This document shows, one piece after another, positions 55,738 to 64,000 of a stretch of DNA of 64,000 nucleotides. The translations under genes were made by a program, and so were the position numbers. Positions within the stretch are counted from its first letter, which is position 1, and each line of letters begins with the position of its first letter. Origin of the DNA: Sphingobacterium sp. SYP-B4668. GTDB lineage: Bacteria > Bacteroidota > Bacteroidia > Sphingobacteriales > Sphingobacteriaceae. Where the stretch lies: NCBI RefSeq assembly GCF_027627455.1, contig NZ_CP115483.1, positions 62,001 to 126,000 of the forward strand, written 5' to 3'. A model generated the notes under the pieces. The model saw only the letters and a program-made list of their open reading frames with translations, searched no databases and had not been told where the DNA came from.

Positions 55738-57246
55738 ATGAGATATAATATGATAAGAATAGGGATTATTGCTTTTGCTTCCATGACACTCACGGCATGT
55801 AGTGATTTTTTGGATGTCAACGATAACCCGAATTCTCCGATTAAAGAGAATTTAAGTTTAAGTGCAAAGTTGCCTGCTGCATTGGTGACATCCGCAGCAT
55901 ACGAATCTACGCAGTTAAATCAAGTAGGAGGTTTTTGGGGTGGCTATTGGGGTACATCTAATGAAGGAGTGAGTTCATTCACATCTTTAAAGAACTACAA
56001 TGGTCCGGCCATAAGAGATACCCGTGACGGGATAGCCGTTTGGGAATCCAGCTACAACAATCTCTTGTATTACAAAGAAGTATTGGACCAGGCCAATGAC
56101 GAACAGGCTTTGTTCTATTCAGGCATTGCTAAAATTATGATGGCCCATCATTTCTTTACACTGGTTGATTTTTACAACAATGTGCCCTATGAAGAAGCAT
56201 TGAAGGGTTCGGCTCTCTTGCACCCTGCCTACGAGTCTGGTAAAGAAGTATACCGAAAGTCCATGGACCTCATTACCGAAGGAATTGCAGAAGTGAAGAT
56301 TGCCTCTTTGAAGCCGTCGAATGATGACGTGATGTTCAAGGGGAGCGAAGTTAAGTGGGCCAAGTTTGGAAATACGCTCAAGCTACGCGCATTGTTAAGA
56401 CAGTCGGAAGTTACCGATCAGGCGGCCTACATTAAGCAAGAGATTGCTAAGATTGTTCAAGAGGGCTCTGGCTTTTTGGAGGAGGATGCTGCGGTCAATC
56501 CGGGTTTTTTGAATACTGCGACCAAGATGAGCCCATTCTACGAAACCTACTACCGTAATAATTCGGGTGTGGCTGTTGCCAACTATGCAAATATTCGCCC
56601 AAGTCAGTACCTAATCAGCAAGTATAAGGAGTATAACGATCCCAGATTGGCCCAAAACTACGTCGCGGTAAATGGCGACTATAAAGGTGTTGTTTTTGGA
56701 AACAATGCTATAAATGATGAGTTTTCAGCGGTCAATACTTCGGCTTTCAAAGGGCCAAACGAGAATGCGAGCAAACCCGGAGGACTTGTGAAAGCGTTCA
56801 GCCAGTCAGCGGTGTTACTTTCACTGGCTGAAGCAAATTTCTTGCAAGCTGAAGCTGCTGAGCGGGGATGGATTGCAGGAACGGCTAGCCAGCTCTACCA
56901 AAGGGGCATACAAGCGTCGTTCAACTATCTATTCAATGCGGCGCACAATATTGAGGACTATATTAGTCAGCCCAATGTCCAGTATGCTACTGCCACCAAT
57001 AAGATAGAAAGAATCATCACTCAAAAATGGTTAGCGTTAAATAGCATCAATAATATTCAAGCTTGGGCTGATTTTAGGAGATTAGGATATCCCAACTTTC
57101 CTAACTCCGTTTCTACCCCAACTCCAGGCGCATATCCATTGCGATTTATGTACCCCGAAACCGAAATCAATACCAATAATGAGAACGTTGCCAAGCAAGG
57201 CGACAATGGTATATTGACAGCGCGGGTTTGGTGGGACGTTAATTAA
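55738..57246 (+). CDS. SusD/RagB-like surface lipoprotein (SusD-like_2 family)
   Basis: 502 residues. Lipobox ending TLTAC with Cys21, so it is lipid-anchored and probably on the cell surface. The mature N-terminus SDFLDVNDNPNSP and GGYWGTSNEGVSSF, and the TPR-like helices in the middle (LYYKEVLDQANDEQALFYSG), match the SusD-like_2 group (PF12771). SusD-like lids capture the substrate above the SusC channel. It starts ten bases after susC, so they are one operon. Between it and the PepSY gene is a strong hairpin. Confidence 0.9.
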   Translation: MRYNMIRIGIIAFASMTLTACSDFLDVNDNPNSPIKENLSLSAKLPAALVTSAAYESTQLNQVGGFWGGYWGTSNEGVSSFTSLKNYNGPAIRDTRDGIAVWESSYNNLLYYKEVLDQANDEQALFYSGIAKIMMAHHFFTLVDFYNNVPYEEALKGSALLHPAYESGKEVYRKSMDLITEGIAEVKIASLKPSNDDVMFKGSEVKWAKFGNTLKLRALLRQSEVTDQAAYIKQEIAKIVQEGSGFLEEDAAVNPGFLNTATKMSPFYETYYRNNSGVAVANYANIRPSQYLISKYKEYNDPRLAQNYVAVNGDYKGVVFGNNAINDEFSAVNTSAFKGPNENASKPGGLVKAFSQSAVLLSLAEANFLQAEAAERGWIAGTASQLYQRGIQASFNYLFNAAHNIEDYISQPNVQYATATNKIERIITQKWLALNSINNIQAWADFRRLGYPNFPNSVSTPTPGAYPLRFMYPETEINTNNENVAKQGDNGILTARVWWDVN

Positions 57247-57265
57247 TACTAATTATAAATAGTTT

Positions 57266-57273
57266 TATATTTG
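57266..57273 (+). promoter_or_regulatory. Possible -7 element before the PepSY gene
   Basis: TATATTTG fits TAnnTTTG, but lies upstream of a strong hairpin (57297-57328). No -33 TTG. If used, the hairpin would be in the leader. Confidence 0.3.
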
Positions 57274-57296
57274 CATATTAACCATCATACATAGCA

Positions 57297-57333
57297 AATC
57301 AGGTAATGCCCTATCGCATTACCTGATTTTGTT
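57297..57333 (+). terminator. Strong hairpin with T-rich tail between SusD and PepSY genes
   Basis: AATCAGGTAATGC (57297-57309), loop CCTATC, GCATTACCTGATT (57316-57328): perfect 13-base arms, then TTGTTTG. It looks like an intrinsic terminator or attenuator that lowers read-through into the PepSY gene. Confidence 0.75.
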
Positions 57334-57356
57334 TGATTAATCATTAAAGAGAGAGA

Positions 57357-58739
57357 ATGAACAAATCAAAAAAAAGTAACTCACGGTGGCCTAGGGTCCG
57401 GAAATTATTTAACGACCTTCACCTTTGGTTTGGGTTGATCAGTGGTATCGTCGTTTTTGTGGTGTGTTTGACGGGAACTATCTATGTCTACAATACCGAA
57501 ATCAGGGAAGCCGCAGCGCCAGAACTTTACCAAGTAAAAGAAGGTGCGGGTGCGCGTTTGCAGCCGGATGCATTGTTGGATATCGCCCAGCAAAATATCA
57601 AAGGAAAAGTATCTGGGATAAGAATCAATCATGATCCAGAACGCGCTTACGCGGTCCTCTATAGCAAACCCAAAAAAGAGGAACCAGCTGATCCTGCTCC
57701 GGTCGAAGAGAAGAAGATGCCAAAGAAGGAACACGCTGCTCAAGGAAATAATGCGGAAGATAAAAAAGGCGGGAAGGACAAAAAGGTTGCCGCTGCTCCC
57801 GCAGGTAGACAGCGCGCAAACCAGATGATGATAGACCCATATAGTGGGCAGTTGTTGGGTGACCCTCAAGACAAAGAGACAAAGACAGCTGCGTTTATGC
57901 AGAAGATGTTTAGCCTACACCGTTGGTTGATGCTTAACGAAATCGAACAACCCATATTCGAAGGTGTCGAAAATCGAAAGCTAGGAAGCTGGATTACAGG
58001 TACGGCAACCTTATTGTTTACGTTAGGAGTAATTAGTGGAATAGTAATCTGGTTTCCACAGCGCCTAAGAGGATGGAAAAATGGCTTAAAAATCAAATGG
58101 TCAGCCAAATGGAAGCGGGTCAATCACGATCTGCACAATACATTCGGCTTTTATAGCTGCATAATATTATTTTTAATGGGAGTAACTGGCCCCTTCTGGT
58201 CATTTGATTGGTATAGAACCGGTTGGCAGAAAACATGGGGCACTTATAAAGAAGCCCCTAAAGAAGGATCTGCGGCACCCAAAGAAGAGCCTAAGTTGGC
58301 TTCTATATATCCAGGCGCCAATGTCGCCCCACTTTCTGTGGCCCAATTGGTAGCGATTGCGGATAAAGAGCTGACCTACAGCGGAGACTATATGGTCAGC
58401 TTGGCAAAGGACTCTGTAAGTACGGTGTCACTTTCTAAGTATAAAGTAGGATTCTTTGCTCCAGCTCCTGCTGATAAGTTGACGCTTGACCAATATTCAG
58501 GAAAGGTGTTAGAGAAAGATATCTTTAAGGAAAAACCCTTAAATGAACGTATTTCAGCCTCCATCAAAAGTTTACATATTGGAGATGTGTACGGCCCGTT
58601 TACAAAATTGCTCTATTTTATTTCATGCCTTATTGCCACATCTCTCCCTATTACCGGGGTGATGATTTGGTTGAATAAAATGAAAAAGACCAAAAAACGA
58701 GGGGCTAGCATAGTGACTACTACCAGAGCTGTGGGTTAA
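57357..58739 (+). CDS. PepSY-domain inner-membrane protein (PiuB/XusC-like)
   Basis: 460 residues with about four membrane helices. The first follows the signature FNDLHLWFGLISGIVVFVV; others lie at FTLGVISGIVIWFP, SCIILFLMGVTGPFW and FISCLIATSLPITGVMIW. PepSY-associated regions flank them (IYVYNTEIREAA; TLDQYSGKVL). The conserved His in LHLWFGL, SLHRWL and HDLHNTFG suggest haem or metal redox, as in ferric-siderophore reductases. Residues about 103-155 form an unusual Lys/Glu/Ala/Pro-rich insert (EEKKMPKKEHAAQGNN; DKKGGKDKK). It follows the SusC-SusD pair and may release iron from the imported siderophore. Confidence 0.8.
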   Translation: MNKSKKSNSRWPRVRKLFNDLHLWFGLISGIVVFVVCLTGTIYVYNTEIREAAAPELYQVKEGAGARLQPDALLDIAQQNIKGKVSGIRINHDPERAYAVLYSKPKKEEPADPAPVEEKKMPKKEHAAQGNNAEDKKGGKDKKVAAAPAGRQRANQMMIDPYSGQLLGDPQDKETKTAAFMQKMFSLHRWLMLNEIEQPIFEGVENRKLGSWITGTATLLFTLGVISGIVIWFPQRLRGWKNGLKIKWSAKWKRVNHDLHNTFGFYSCIILFLMGVTGPFWSFDWYRTGWQKTWGTYKEAPKEGSAAPKEEPKLASIYPGANVAPLSVAQLVAIADKELTYSGDYMVSLAKDSVSTVSLSKYKVGFFAPAPADKLTLDQYSGKVLEKDIFKEKPLNERISASIKSLHIGDVYGPFTKLLYFISCLIATSLPITGVMIWLNKMKKTKKRGASIVTTTRAVG

Positions 58740-58774
58740 TCATATCCCACAAGTCCATTGATGGGCATAACACC

Positions 58775-58814
58775 AAAAAAAAGCGTTAGTCGATGTACTC
58801 GGCTAACGCTTTTT
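58775..58814. terminator. Bidirectional terminator between PepSY and holin-like genes
   Basis: AAAAAGCGTTAG and CTAACGCTTTTT are perfect 12-base arms (58778-58789 and 58803-58814), with A and T runs on both sides. Confidence 0.85.
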
Positions 58815-58838
58815 ATGTTAATCCCTTAGCGGAATGTA

Positions 58839-59189
58839 CTAATCTTTAGACGAGCCCATGATGGCCGAAAGAATCATTTCAACTATCGCCACCACAATTG
58901 CAAACAAGGCCGCAGTCCAGAAGCCTGCCACATCAAATTTGGACCCCATTATCTTGTCACTCAATAAGACCATCAATACCGTAATGATGAATGAAACTAA
59001 GCCTAGTGTGAGCCAATTTAATGGGAATGTGAAAAGCCGAAGTATACTCCCTATCGTCGCATTGACAAATCCGATAACCAATCCGGTGACTATCGCCCAA
59101 CCAAATCCAGCGACTGTAACTCCCGGAATAACCCATGATGATACTGCTACCACAAGTCCAGTCAGCAATAAACTAATAATAAATTTCAT
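58839..59189 (-). CDS. Small membrane protein of the phage-holin superfamily IV (4TMS)
   Basis: 116 residues from ATG 59189, which starts the first helix (MKFIISLLLTGLVVAVSSWV); the frame opens 57 bases earlier without support. Four membrane helices include VAGFGWAIVTGLVIGFVNAT, LRLFTFPLNWLTLGLVSFII and ALFAIVVAIVEMILSAI. The pattern is that of the mycobacterial 4TMS holin family (PF04020), widespread in chromosomes and not a sign of a phage. The function is unknown. It is convergent with the PepSY gene across a shared terminator. Confidence 0.8.
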   Translation of the reverse strand: MKFIISLLLTGLVVAVSSWVIPGVTVAGFGWAIVTGLVIGFVNATIGSILRLFTFPLNWLTLGLVSFIITVLMVLLSDKIMGSKFDVAGFWTAALFAIVVAIVEMILSAIMGSSKD

Positions 59190-59399
59190 AGCAAAGTGGT
59201 TTAAAGTGTACTTATAAAGTAGTGACAAAAGAAGTGCCAAAATCATCCTAGTGCTTCACATCAGCCTATATCCCCTCTACATTTTTCCGATATAATCCGA
59301 CTATATTAAAAAATGGGCGACTCCAGAAATTAGAAAAATATTATGCCAGCATAATTGATTTTTTGTATATTCACCCTACAATTATAAATATCATTGATC

Positions 59400-59828
59400 A
59401 TGAAGAAATTAATATTATCTCTGTATATGCTGCTTTTTACGGTAGTATCATTCGCACAAACAGATCCTATCATTGGTAAATGGCAAAATCCGAGTGGAGA
59501 AGGAAGGATCGAGATTTTCAAAAAGGGCGAGAAATATTATGGCAAGCTCTATTGGTTGAAGAACGCGAACGATGAATTAGGCAATCCAAAGAAAGACGTT
59601 AAAAATCCAGATGAAAAGCTCAAATCTAGAGCACTCCTAGGGTTAGAAAATCTCACTAATTTCGATAAGACCGGTAACAACGTCTATGAGAACGGAAATG
59701 TGTACGATCCCAAATCGGGTAAAACATACCGTTGCAAAATGACCCTCAAAGGAGATAAGCTCGATATTCGAGGGTTTGTTGGCGTCAGTTTGATTGGACG
59801 TACAGACACCTTTACCCGTGTGAGATAA
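59400..59828 (+). CDS. DUF2147 domain secreted protein
   Basis: 142 residues from ATG 59400, where a signal peptide begins (MKKLILSLYMLLFTVVSFAQ); an earlier TTG adds two residues. The mature part is DUF2147: DPIIGKWQNPSGEGRIEIF, YYGKLYWLKNANDELGNPKK, and RCKMTLKGDKLDIRGFVGVS LIGRTDTFTR. The family forms a small beta barrel, is periplasmic and has no fixed function. It stands alone and ends at a strong terminator. Confidence 0.88.
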   Translation: MKKLILSLYMLLFTVVSFAQTDPIIGKWQNPSGEGRIEIFKKGEKYYGKLYWLKNANDELGNPKKDVKNPDEKLKSRALLGLENLTNFDKTGNNVYENGNVYDPKSGKTYRCKMTLKGDKLDIRGFVGVSLIGRTDTFTRVR

Positions 59829-59861
59829 TATACCCCACCCCAATTCCAGATGGATATGTAC

Positions 59862-59898
59862 TTAAAAAGCGCTGCGTAATCAGTCCAGCGCTTTTTAA
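59862..59898. terminator. Terminator after the DUF2147 gene
   Basis: TTAAAAAGCGCTG (59862-59874) and CAGCGCTTTTTAA (59886-59898) are perfect 13-base arms with A and T runs. Confidence 0.85.
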
Positions 59899-59991
59899 GA
59901 CTCATTTCTACCCCTCATTCCATCATTTTCGCTGTCTCTATCGCATGTCTCGAAATGTCAAATTCAGTCCGGCTCCCCCGCTATTTATCAT

Positions 59992-60022
59992 TTGCATTTA
60001 AAAAGCAATTTATCTAAGTTTG
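59992..60022 (+). promoter_or_regulatory. Promoter of the MacB/FtsX-like permease gene
   Basis: TTG at 59992-59994, 20-base spacer and TAAGTTTG at 60015-60022: a full match to the Bacteroidota consensus, with a leader of about 15-18 bases to ATG 60045. Confidence 0.7.
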
Positions 60023-60044
60023 GTAATAAATTAGCCGATCGTCT

Positions 60045-61292
60045 ATGTCTGTAAATATGTCTTACCGTGAAAATGTCAAACTCGCTCTGCAGTCTATTGT
60101 GAGCAATAAGTTAAGGACATTTTTGACAGCACTCATCATAGCGATAGGCATCACAGCATTGATCGGCGTGCTGACTTCCATAGACGCCATTCAGAGCTCC
60201 CTTACCAACTCTTTCTCCTCTATGGGCTCCAATTCTTTCAATATTCGAAATAGAGGGCTCAACGTGCGTATTGGTGATCAAGGGAGCCAACCGAAGGTAT
60301 ACCCTGCAATCACGTATAGACAAGCCATGGGCTTCAAAGACCAGTTTAATTTTGACGCTATAGTCTCCATTAATGCGAATGTGACTTGGAACTCCACAAT
60401 CAAATACAAAAGTGAGAAGACAAACCCCAATATAGGCGTCATCGGCGCCGACGATAATTATCTCCAAACATCTGGATACAAAATTGAATCCGGACGTAAT
60501 TTTTCCAAGCAAGATGTAGAGAATGGAAGCGCTGTAGTCATCATCGGCAAAGAAGTCACCACCAGACTTTTTAAGAAGAAAGAGAATCCCGTAGGACAAT
60601 ATATTACCGTTGGCGATAGCCGTTTTTTAATCATTGGCGTATTGGAAAGCAAAGGTTCCAGCGCTGGGTTCGGGGCGGATAAAGCCTGCTTTGTCCCCAT
60701 CTCCAAAGCCCGCATGATGATGGAAAATGGAAACCCTTCCTATTCCATTACCGTCATGTCACCTGACCCCCTAAAGATGGACGCTGCCGAGGGTGAAGCC
60801 GTTCTCATTTTTCGTAAGTTGAGAGGGCTCAATGCCAAGCAAAGTTCCAATTTCGAAATCATCAAATCGGATGCTGTCGCCCAGATTTTGATGCAAAACC
60901 TTCGATATGTAACCCTTGGTGCCATCATAATCGCAGCCATCACCTTGTTGGGAGCTTCCATTGGCTTGATGAATATCATGCTCGTGTCGGTTACGGAGCG
61001 CACTCGAGAGATCGGTGTACGTAAGGCTATCGGCGCTACCCCCGGCGTGATACGAAAGCAGTTTCTGATGGAAGCGATCGTCATCTGTCTCATCGGAGGC
61101 CTTGCCGGCATCATATTGGGCATTACGATTGGCAATTTACTTGCCCTAGGGTTAGGGGCTAGCTTCATTATCCCGTGGAAGTGGATGCTGTTGGGGATGA
61201 CCGTCTGCGTATTAGTCGGTATGGTTTCCGGATACTACCCCGCTTCAAAAGCTTCAAAGTTAGATCCTGTAGATGCACTTCGCTATGAGTAG
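60045..61292 (+). CDS. MacB/FtsX-type ABC transporter permease
   Basis: 415 residues. An N-terminal membrane helix (NKLRTFLTALIIAIGITALI) is followed by a periplasmic MacB-core domain (about 40-270) and the FtsX part with three helices (GAIIIAAITLLGASIGLMNI; ITIGNLLALGLGASF). The motif MLVSVTERTREIGVRKAIGA is diagnostic. Such permeases need an ATPase partner; none is adjacent, so it is encoded elsewhere. They move lipoproteins, drugs or peptides, or signal mechanically. Start could be 60045 or 60057; the former fits the good promoter upstream. Confidence 0.9.
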   Translation: MSVNMSYRENVKLALQSIVSNKLRTFLTALIIAIGITALIGVLTSIDAIQSSLTNSFSSMGSNSFNIRNRGLNVRIGDQGSQPKVYPAITYRQAMGFKDQFNFDAIVSINANVTWNSTIKYKSEKTNPNIGVIGADDNYLQTSGYKIESGRNFSKQDVENGSAVVIIGKEVTTRLFKKKENPVGQYITVGDSRFLIIGVLESKGSSAGFGADKACFVPISKARMMMENGNPSYSITVMSPDPLKMDAAEGEAVLIFRKLRGLNAKQSSNFEIIKSDAVAQILMQNLRYVTLGAIIIAAITLLGASIGLMNIMLVSVTERTREIGVRKAIGATPGVIRKQFLMEAIVICLIGGLAGIILGITIGNLLALGLGASFIIPWKWMLLGMTVCVLVGMVSGYYPASKASKLDPVDALRYE

Positions 61293-61393
61293 CCAATAAT
61301 TGAACAATCGTTTTCATTGTTACCTATTGCCCCCATTTGGGTTAATTTTTCTTTAAACCTTTTCCAAGCCCTCCGCTTCACGGATAAAAAACG

Positions 61394-61401
61394 TATTTTT
61401 G
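61394..61401 (+). promoter_or_regulatory. Putative -7 element of kbl
   Basis: TATTTTTG fits TAnnTTTG, 19 bases before ATG 61421. No -33 TTG at the usual distance. Confidence 0.4.
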
Positions 61402-61420
61402 CGTTCAAAAACAAATCATT

Positions 61421-62611
61421 ATGTATAAGACACTTCAACCTGCTCTGCAGAAAGAAATCGCAGCGATTAAAGAAGCTGGTTTGTATAAAGAAGAGCGCAT
61501 TATCATTACTCCCCAGGGAGCTGATATTAAGATCAGTACCGGAGATGAAGTTGTTAATTTTTGTGCGAATAATTATCTTGGTCTATCCTCACACCCTAAA
61601 GTAATTGACGCGGCCAAGAAAGCAATTGATTCGCATGGATATGGAATGTCTTCCGTTAGATTTATCTGTGGTACCCAGGATATTCATAAAGAGTTAGAAG
61701 CCAAATTATCCCAATTCTTGGGTACAGAAGATACGATTCTCTACGCCGCAGCGTTTGATGCCAATGGCGGTGTGTTTGAGCCCTTGTTTGGTGCCGAAGA
61801 CGCTATTATTTCAGATGAGCTCAACCATGCTTCCATTATTGATGGGGTGCGTCTGTGTAAAGCACAGCGGTTCCGTTATAAAAATGCGGACATGGCCGAT
61901 CTTGAAGCCCAATTGATCGCCGCCGCCGGAGCCAGGCATAAGATTATCGTTACAGACGGCGCATTTTCGATGGATGGTTCAGTAGCTCCTTTGGATCAAA
62001 TTTGTGACCTAGCAGATAAATACGAAGCACTTGTCATGATTGACGAATCTCATTGCACAGGCTTCATCGGGAAAAATGGCAGAGGTACCCACGAATTGTT
62101 CAATGTGATCGATAGAGTCGACATCATTACCGGTACATTAGGTAAGGCACTAGGAGGTGCTTCAGGAGGATTTACTTCTGGTAAAAAAGAGATTATAGAT
62201 ATGTTGCGTCAGCGCTCGCGTCCTTACCTTTTCTCCAATACATTGGCACCCGCTATCGCCGGCGCATCCGTTGCAGTGTTGAATATGCTAAGCGAGACCA
62301 CGGACTTACGAGACAAATTGGAAAGCAATACCCTTTACTTTAGAGAGCAGATGACAGCGGCAGGCTTTGATATCAAACCAGGGTTCCATCCAATCGTTCC
62401 AGTGATGCTTTACGATGCCAAGCTAGCCCAACAATTTGCCGCTAAAATGTTAGAAGAAGGAATATACGTCATCGGATTTTATTATCCTGTTGTGCCTCAA
62501 GGTAAAGCACGCATACGCGTACAGATATCGGCAGGCCATGAGCGTGCGCACCTTGATAAGGCCATAAAAGCCTTCACAAAAGTGGGTAAAGAATTGGCAG
62601 TCATAAAATAA
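61421..62611 (+). CDS. kbl: Glycine C-acetyltransferase (2-amino-3-ketobutyrate CoA ligase)
   Basis: 396 residues, the usual length. The alpha-oxoamine synthase family is clear: [58 protein letters not shown] and the PLP Lys in [16 protein letters not shown]. Kbl cleaves 2-amino-3-ketobutyrate with CoA to glycine and acetyl-CoA, the second step of threonine breakdown; threonine dehydrogenase is not in view. Other alpha-oxoamine synthases (for example serine palmitoyltransferase) are possible, but the N-terminus [20 protein letters not shown] fits Kbl. The typA gene follows. Confidence 0.88.
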   Translation: MYKTLQPALQKEIAAIKEAGLYKEERIIITPQGADIKISTGDEVVNFCANNYLGLSSHPKVIDAAKKAIDSHGYGMSSVRFICGTQDIHKELEAKLSQFLGTEDTILYAAAFDANGGVFEPLFGAEDAIISDELNHASIIDGVRLCKAQRFRYKNADMADLEAQLIAAAGARHKIIVTDGAFSMDGSVAPLDQICDLADKYEALVMIDESHCTGFIGKNGRGTHELFNVIDRVDIITGTLGKALGGASGGFTSGKKEIIDMLRQRSRPYLFSNTLAPAIAGASVAVLNMLSETTDLRDKLESNTLYFREQMTAAGFDIKPGFHPIVPVMLYDAKLAQQFAAKMLEEGIYVIGFYYPVVPQGKARIRVQISAGHERAHLDKAIKAFTKVGKELAVIK

Positions 62612-62648
62612 AATTATCGTTTATGCATAATTTGTGGTGTAAAATCGT

Positions 62649-62656
62649 TAGCTTTG
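62649..62656 (+). promoter_or_regulatory. Putative -7 element of typA
   Basis: TAGCTTTG fits TAnnTTTG, 33 bases before ATG 62690. A TTTG lies only 14 bases upstream, too close for the usual -33. Confidence 0.4.
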
Positions 62657-62689
62657 CACCCTCAAATTTTATATACAAACATTTGCTAG

Positions 62690-64000
62690 ATGCAGAATAT
62701 CAGAAACATAGCGATCATCGCGCACGTTGACCACGGTAAAACCACATTGGTTGACAAAATTCTACACTTCACTAATCTTTTTAGAGATAATGATGGTACA
62801 GGTGACTTAATCTTAGATAACAATGATCTGGAGAGAGAACGCGGTATCACAATCGTTGCAAAGAACGTATCTGTGCAATATAAAGGTGTGAAAATCAATG
62901 TTATAGACACTCCTGGTCACGCCGATTTCGGTGGGGAAGTAGAGCGTGTATTGAAAATGGCTGATGGCGTTGTGTTGTTAGTGGATGCTTTTGAAGGTCC
63001 CATGCCACAGACGCGATTTGTAACGCAAAAAGCATTGGCTTTAGGTCTAAAGCCATTGGTTGTAGTAAATAAAGTAGATAAGGAAAATTGTCGTCCTGAA
63101 GAAGTTTACGAGAATGTATTTGATTTATTCTTTAGCTTAGATGCGACAGAGGAGCAATTGGCATTCCCAGTACTATACGGTTCATCTAAGCAAGGATGGA
63201 TGTCTACAGATTGGACGCAACCAAAAGAAGATGTGTCTGAATTATTGGATGCTATCATTGATCACTTCCCGCCATCTCCTTTCGTAGAAGGCACCCTACA
63301 GATGCAGATTACCTCATTGGATTACTCTACTTTCGTAGGTCGTATTGCTATAGGTCGTGTCGCTCGTGGAACGATTAAAGAAAATCAGCCTATTTCATTG
63401 GTGAAAAGGGATGGTAAAGTCGTGAAATCACGTGTGAAGGAGTTGCATACATTTGAAGGTTTGGGACGTCGTCGTGTTTCAGAAGTCGCTTGTGGTGATA
63501 TCTGTGCAGTAGTAGGTATTGAAGGTTTTGATATTGGTGATACAATTGCTGATTTTGAAAATCCAGAACAACTAGAAGTCATCCATATCGATGAGCCAAC
63601 GATGAACATGTTGTTTACCATCAACAACTCTCCATTCTTCGGTAAAGAAGGTAAATTAGTGACTTCCCGTCACATCCATGATCGCTTACAGAAAGAACTT
63701 GAAAAGAATCTTGCTTTGCGCGTGGTGCCAACTGAATCACCTGATGCATGGTTAGTATACGGTCGTGGTATTCTCCATTTGTCCGTATTGATTGAGACTA
63801 TGCGTCGTGAAGGATACGAGCTACAAGTAGGACAGCCTCAGGTTATTGTCAAAGAGATCGACGGTGTCAAATGCGAGCCTATCGAGGTATTGGTGGTGGA
63901 CGTGCCAGCGGAGGTTTCAGGTAAAGTAATTGAACTCGTGACACAACGTAAAGGCGAGTTGTTGATTATGGAAACCAAAGGTGAAATGCAACACCTTGAA
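62690..64000 (+). CDS. typA: Translational GTPase TypA/BipA, 3' end outside window
   Basis: 437 codons are visible without a stop, of about 600 expected. The GTPase motifs are intact: [20 protein letters not shown] (P-loop AHVDHGKT), switch [32 protein letters not shown], and VVNKVDKEN for guanine. The beta-barrel and EF-G-like domains follow ([40 protein letters not shown]). TypA binds the ribosome like EF-G and matters for growth under stress and at low temperature. It is on its own behind kbl with a -7 box at 62649-62656. Confidence 0.95.
   Translation, partial: MQNIRNIAIIAHVDHGKTTLVDKILHFTNLFRDNDGTGDLILDNNDLERERGITIVAKNVSVQYKGVKINVIDTPGHADFGGEVERVLKMADGVVLLVDAFEGPMPQTRFVTQKALALGLKPLVVVNKVDKENCRPEEVYENVFDLFFSLDATEEQLAFPVLYGSSKQGWMSTDWTQPKEDVSELLDAIIDHFPPSPFVEGTLQMQITSLDYSTFVGRIAIGRVARGTIKENQPISLVKRDGKVVKSRVKELHTFEGLGRRRVSEVACGDICAVVGIEGFDIGDTIADFENPEQLEVIHIDEPTMNMLFTINNSPFFGKEGKLVTSRHIHDRLQKELEKNLALRVVPTESPDAWLVYGRGILHLSVLIETMRREGYELQVGQPQVIVKEIDGVKCEPIEVLVVDVPAEVSGKVIELVTQRKGELLIMETKGEMQHLE

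Noticed and set aside
58839..59189. Holin-like gene as evidence of a prophage
   Set aside because: This 4TMS family is widespread in chromosomes; no other phage gene is nearby.

Overview
The window looks like chromosomal DNA of a Bacteroidota bacterium, most likely Sphingobacterium or a close relative in Sphingobacteriaceae. The evidence is the set of families (SusC/SusD pair, PF14905-type outer-membrane barrels, DUF5686, a NagB fused to a PIG-L deacetylase, a PadR-PspC pair, PafA phosphatase), lipobox and '-AQ' signal peptides, and promoters of the Bacteroidota type (TTG about 20 bases before TAnnTTTG). No rRNA, tRNA, insertion sequence, CRISPR array or phage was seen. The identification is by protein family, not by any database search.

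Layout. 1-9.0 kb: the end of a large GH106-like glycosidase, a Tat-exported Gfo/Idh/MocA oxidoreductase, a glycosyltransferase and an MprF-like lipid aminoacyltransferase. 9.1-16.6 kb: MiaE, a luciferase-like oxidoreductase, a DUF4349 lipoprotein, RlmN, ComF, a 40-residue lipoprotein with a VanZ-like protein, and a PadR-PspC envelope-stress pair. 16.7-33.8 kb: two PF14905-type barrels, MurF, an Rrf2 regulator, an xseA-xseB-uvrA-pafA series on the minus strand, and a serine beta-lactamase-like hydrolase with an M19 dipeptidase. 34.6-38.3 kb: a TonB receptor followed by a DUF4374 lipoprotein, resembling the xenosiderophore genes xusA-xusB. The gap between them can form two interleaved long stems. 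38.56-38.92 kb: seventeen degenerate 21-base tandem repeats.

39.05-43.1 kb is the most interesting part. It is a compact peptide-export locus: a small XRE regulator, a 49-residue double-glycine precursor peptide that is below usual ORF length cut-offs, a rhomboid protease on the opposite strand, a stripped-down HlyD-like adaptor and a complete C39-peptidase ABC transporter. Three palindromic sites lie between the regulator and the peptide gene at helically phased spacing. I infer that the regulator controls the peptide, and that the transporter cleaves it after the second glycine and exports it. Whether the product is a signal or a bacteriocin cannot be told from sequence.

43.2-51.4 kb is mostly housekeeping: RadA, a TlpA-like thioredoxin, DUF5686, methionine aminotransferase, NagB. 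51.6-58.7 kb is a second candidate iron or siderophore locus: an AraC regulator, divergent SusC-SusD and a PepSY membrane protein, with paired palindromes at the promoter and a strong hairpin before the PepSY gene. 58.8-64 kb holds a small holin-like membrane protein, a DUF2147 protein, a MacB/FtsX permease, Kbl and the first 437 codons of TypA/BipA.
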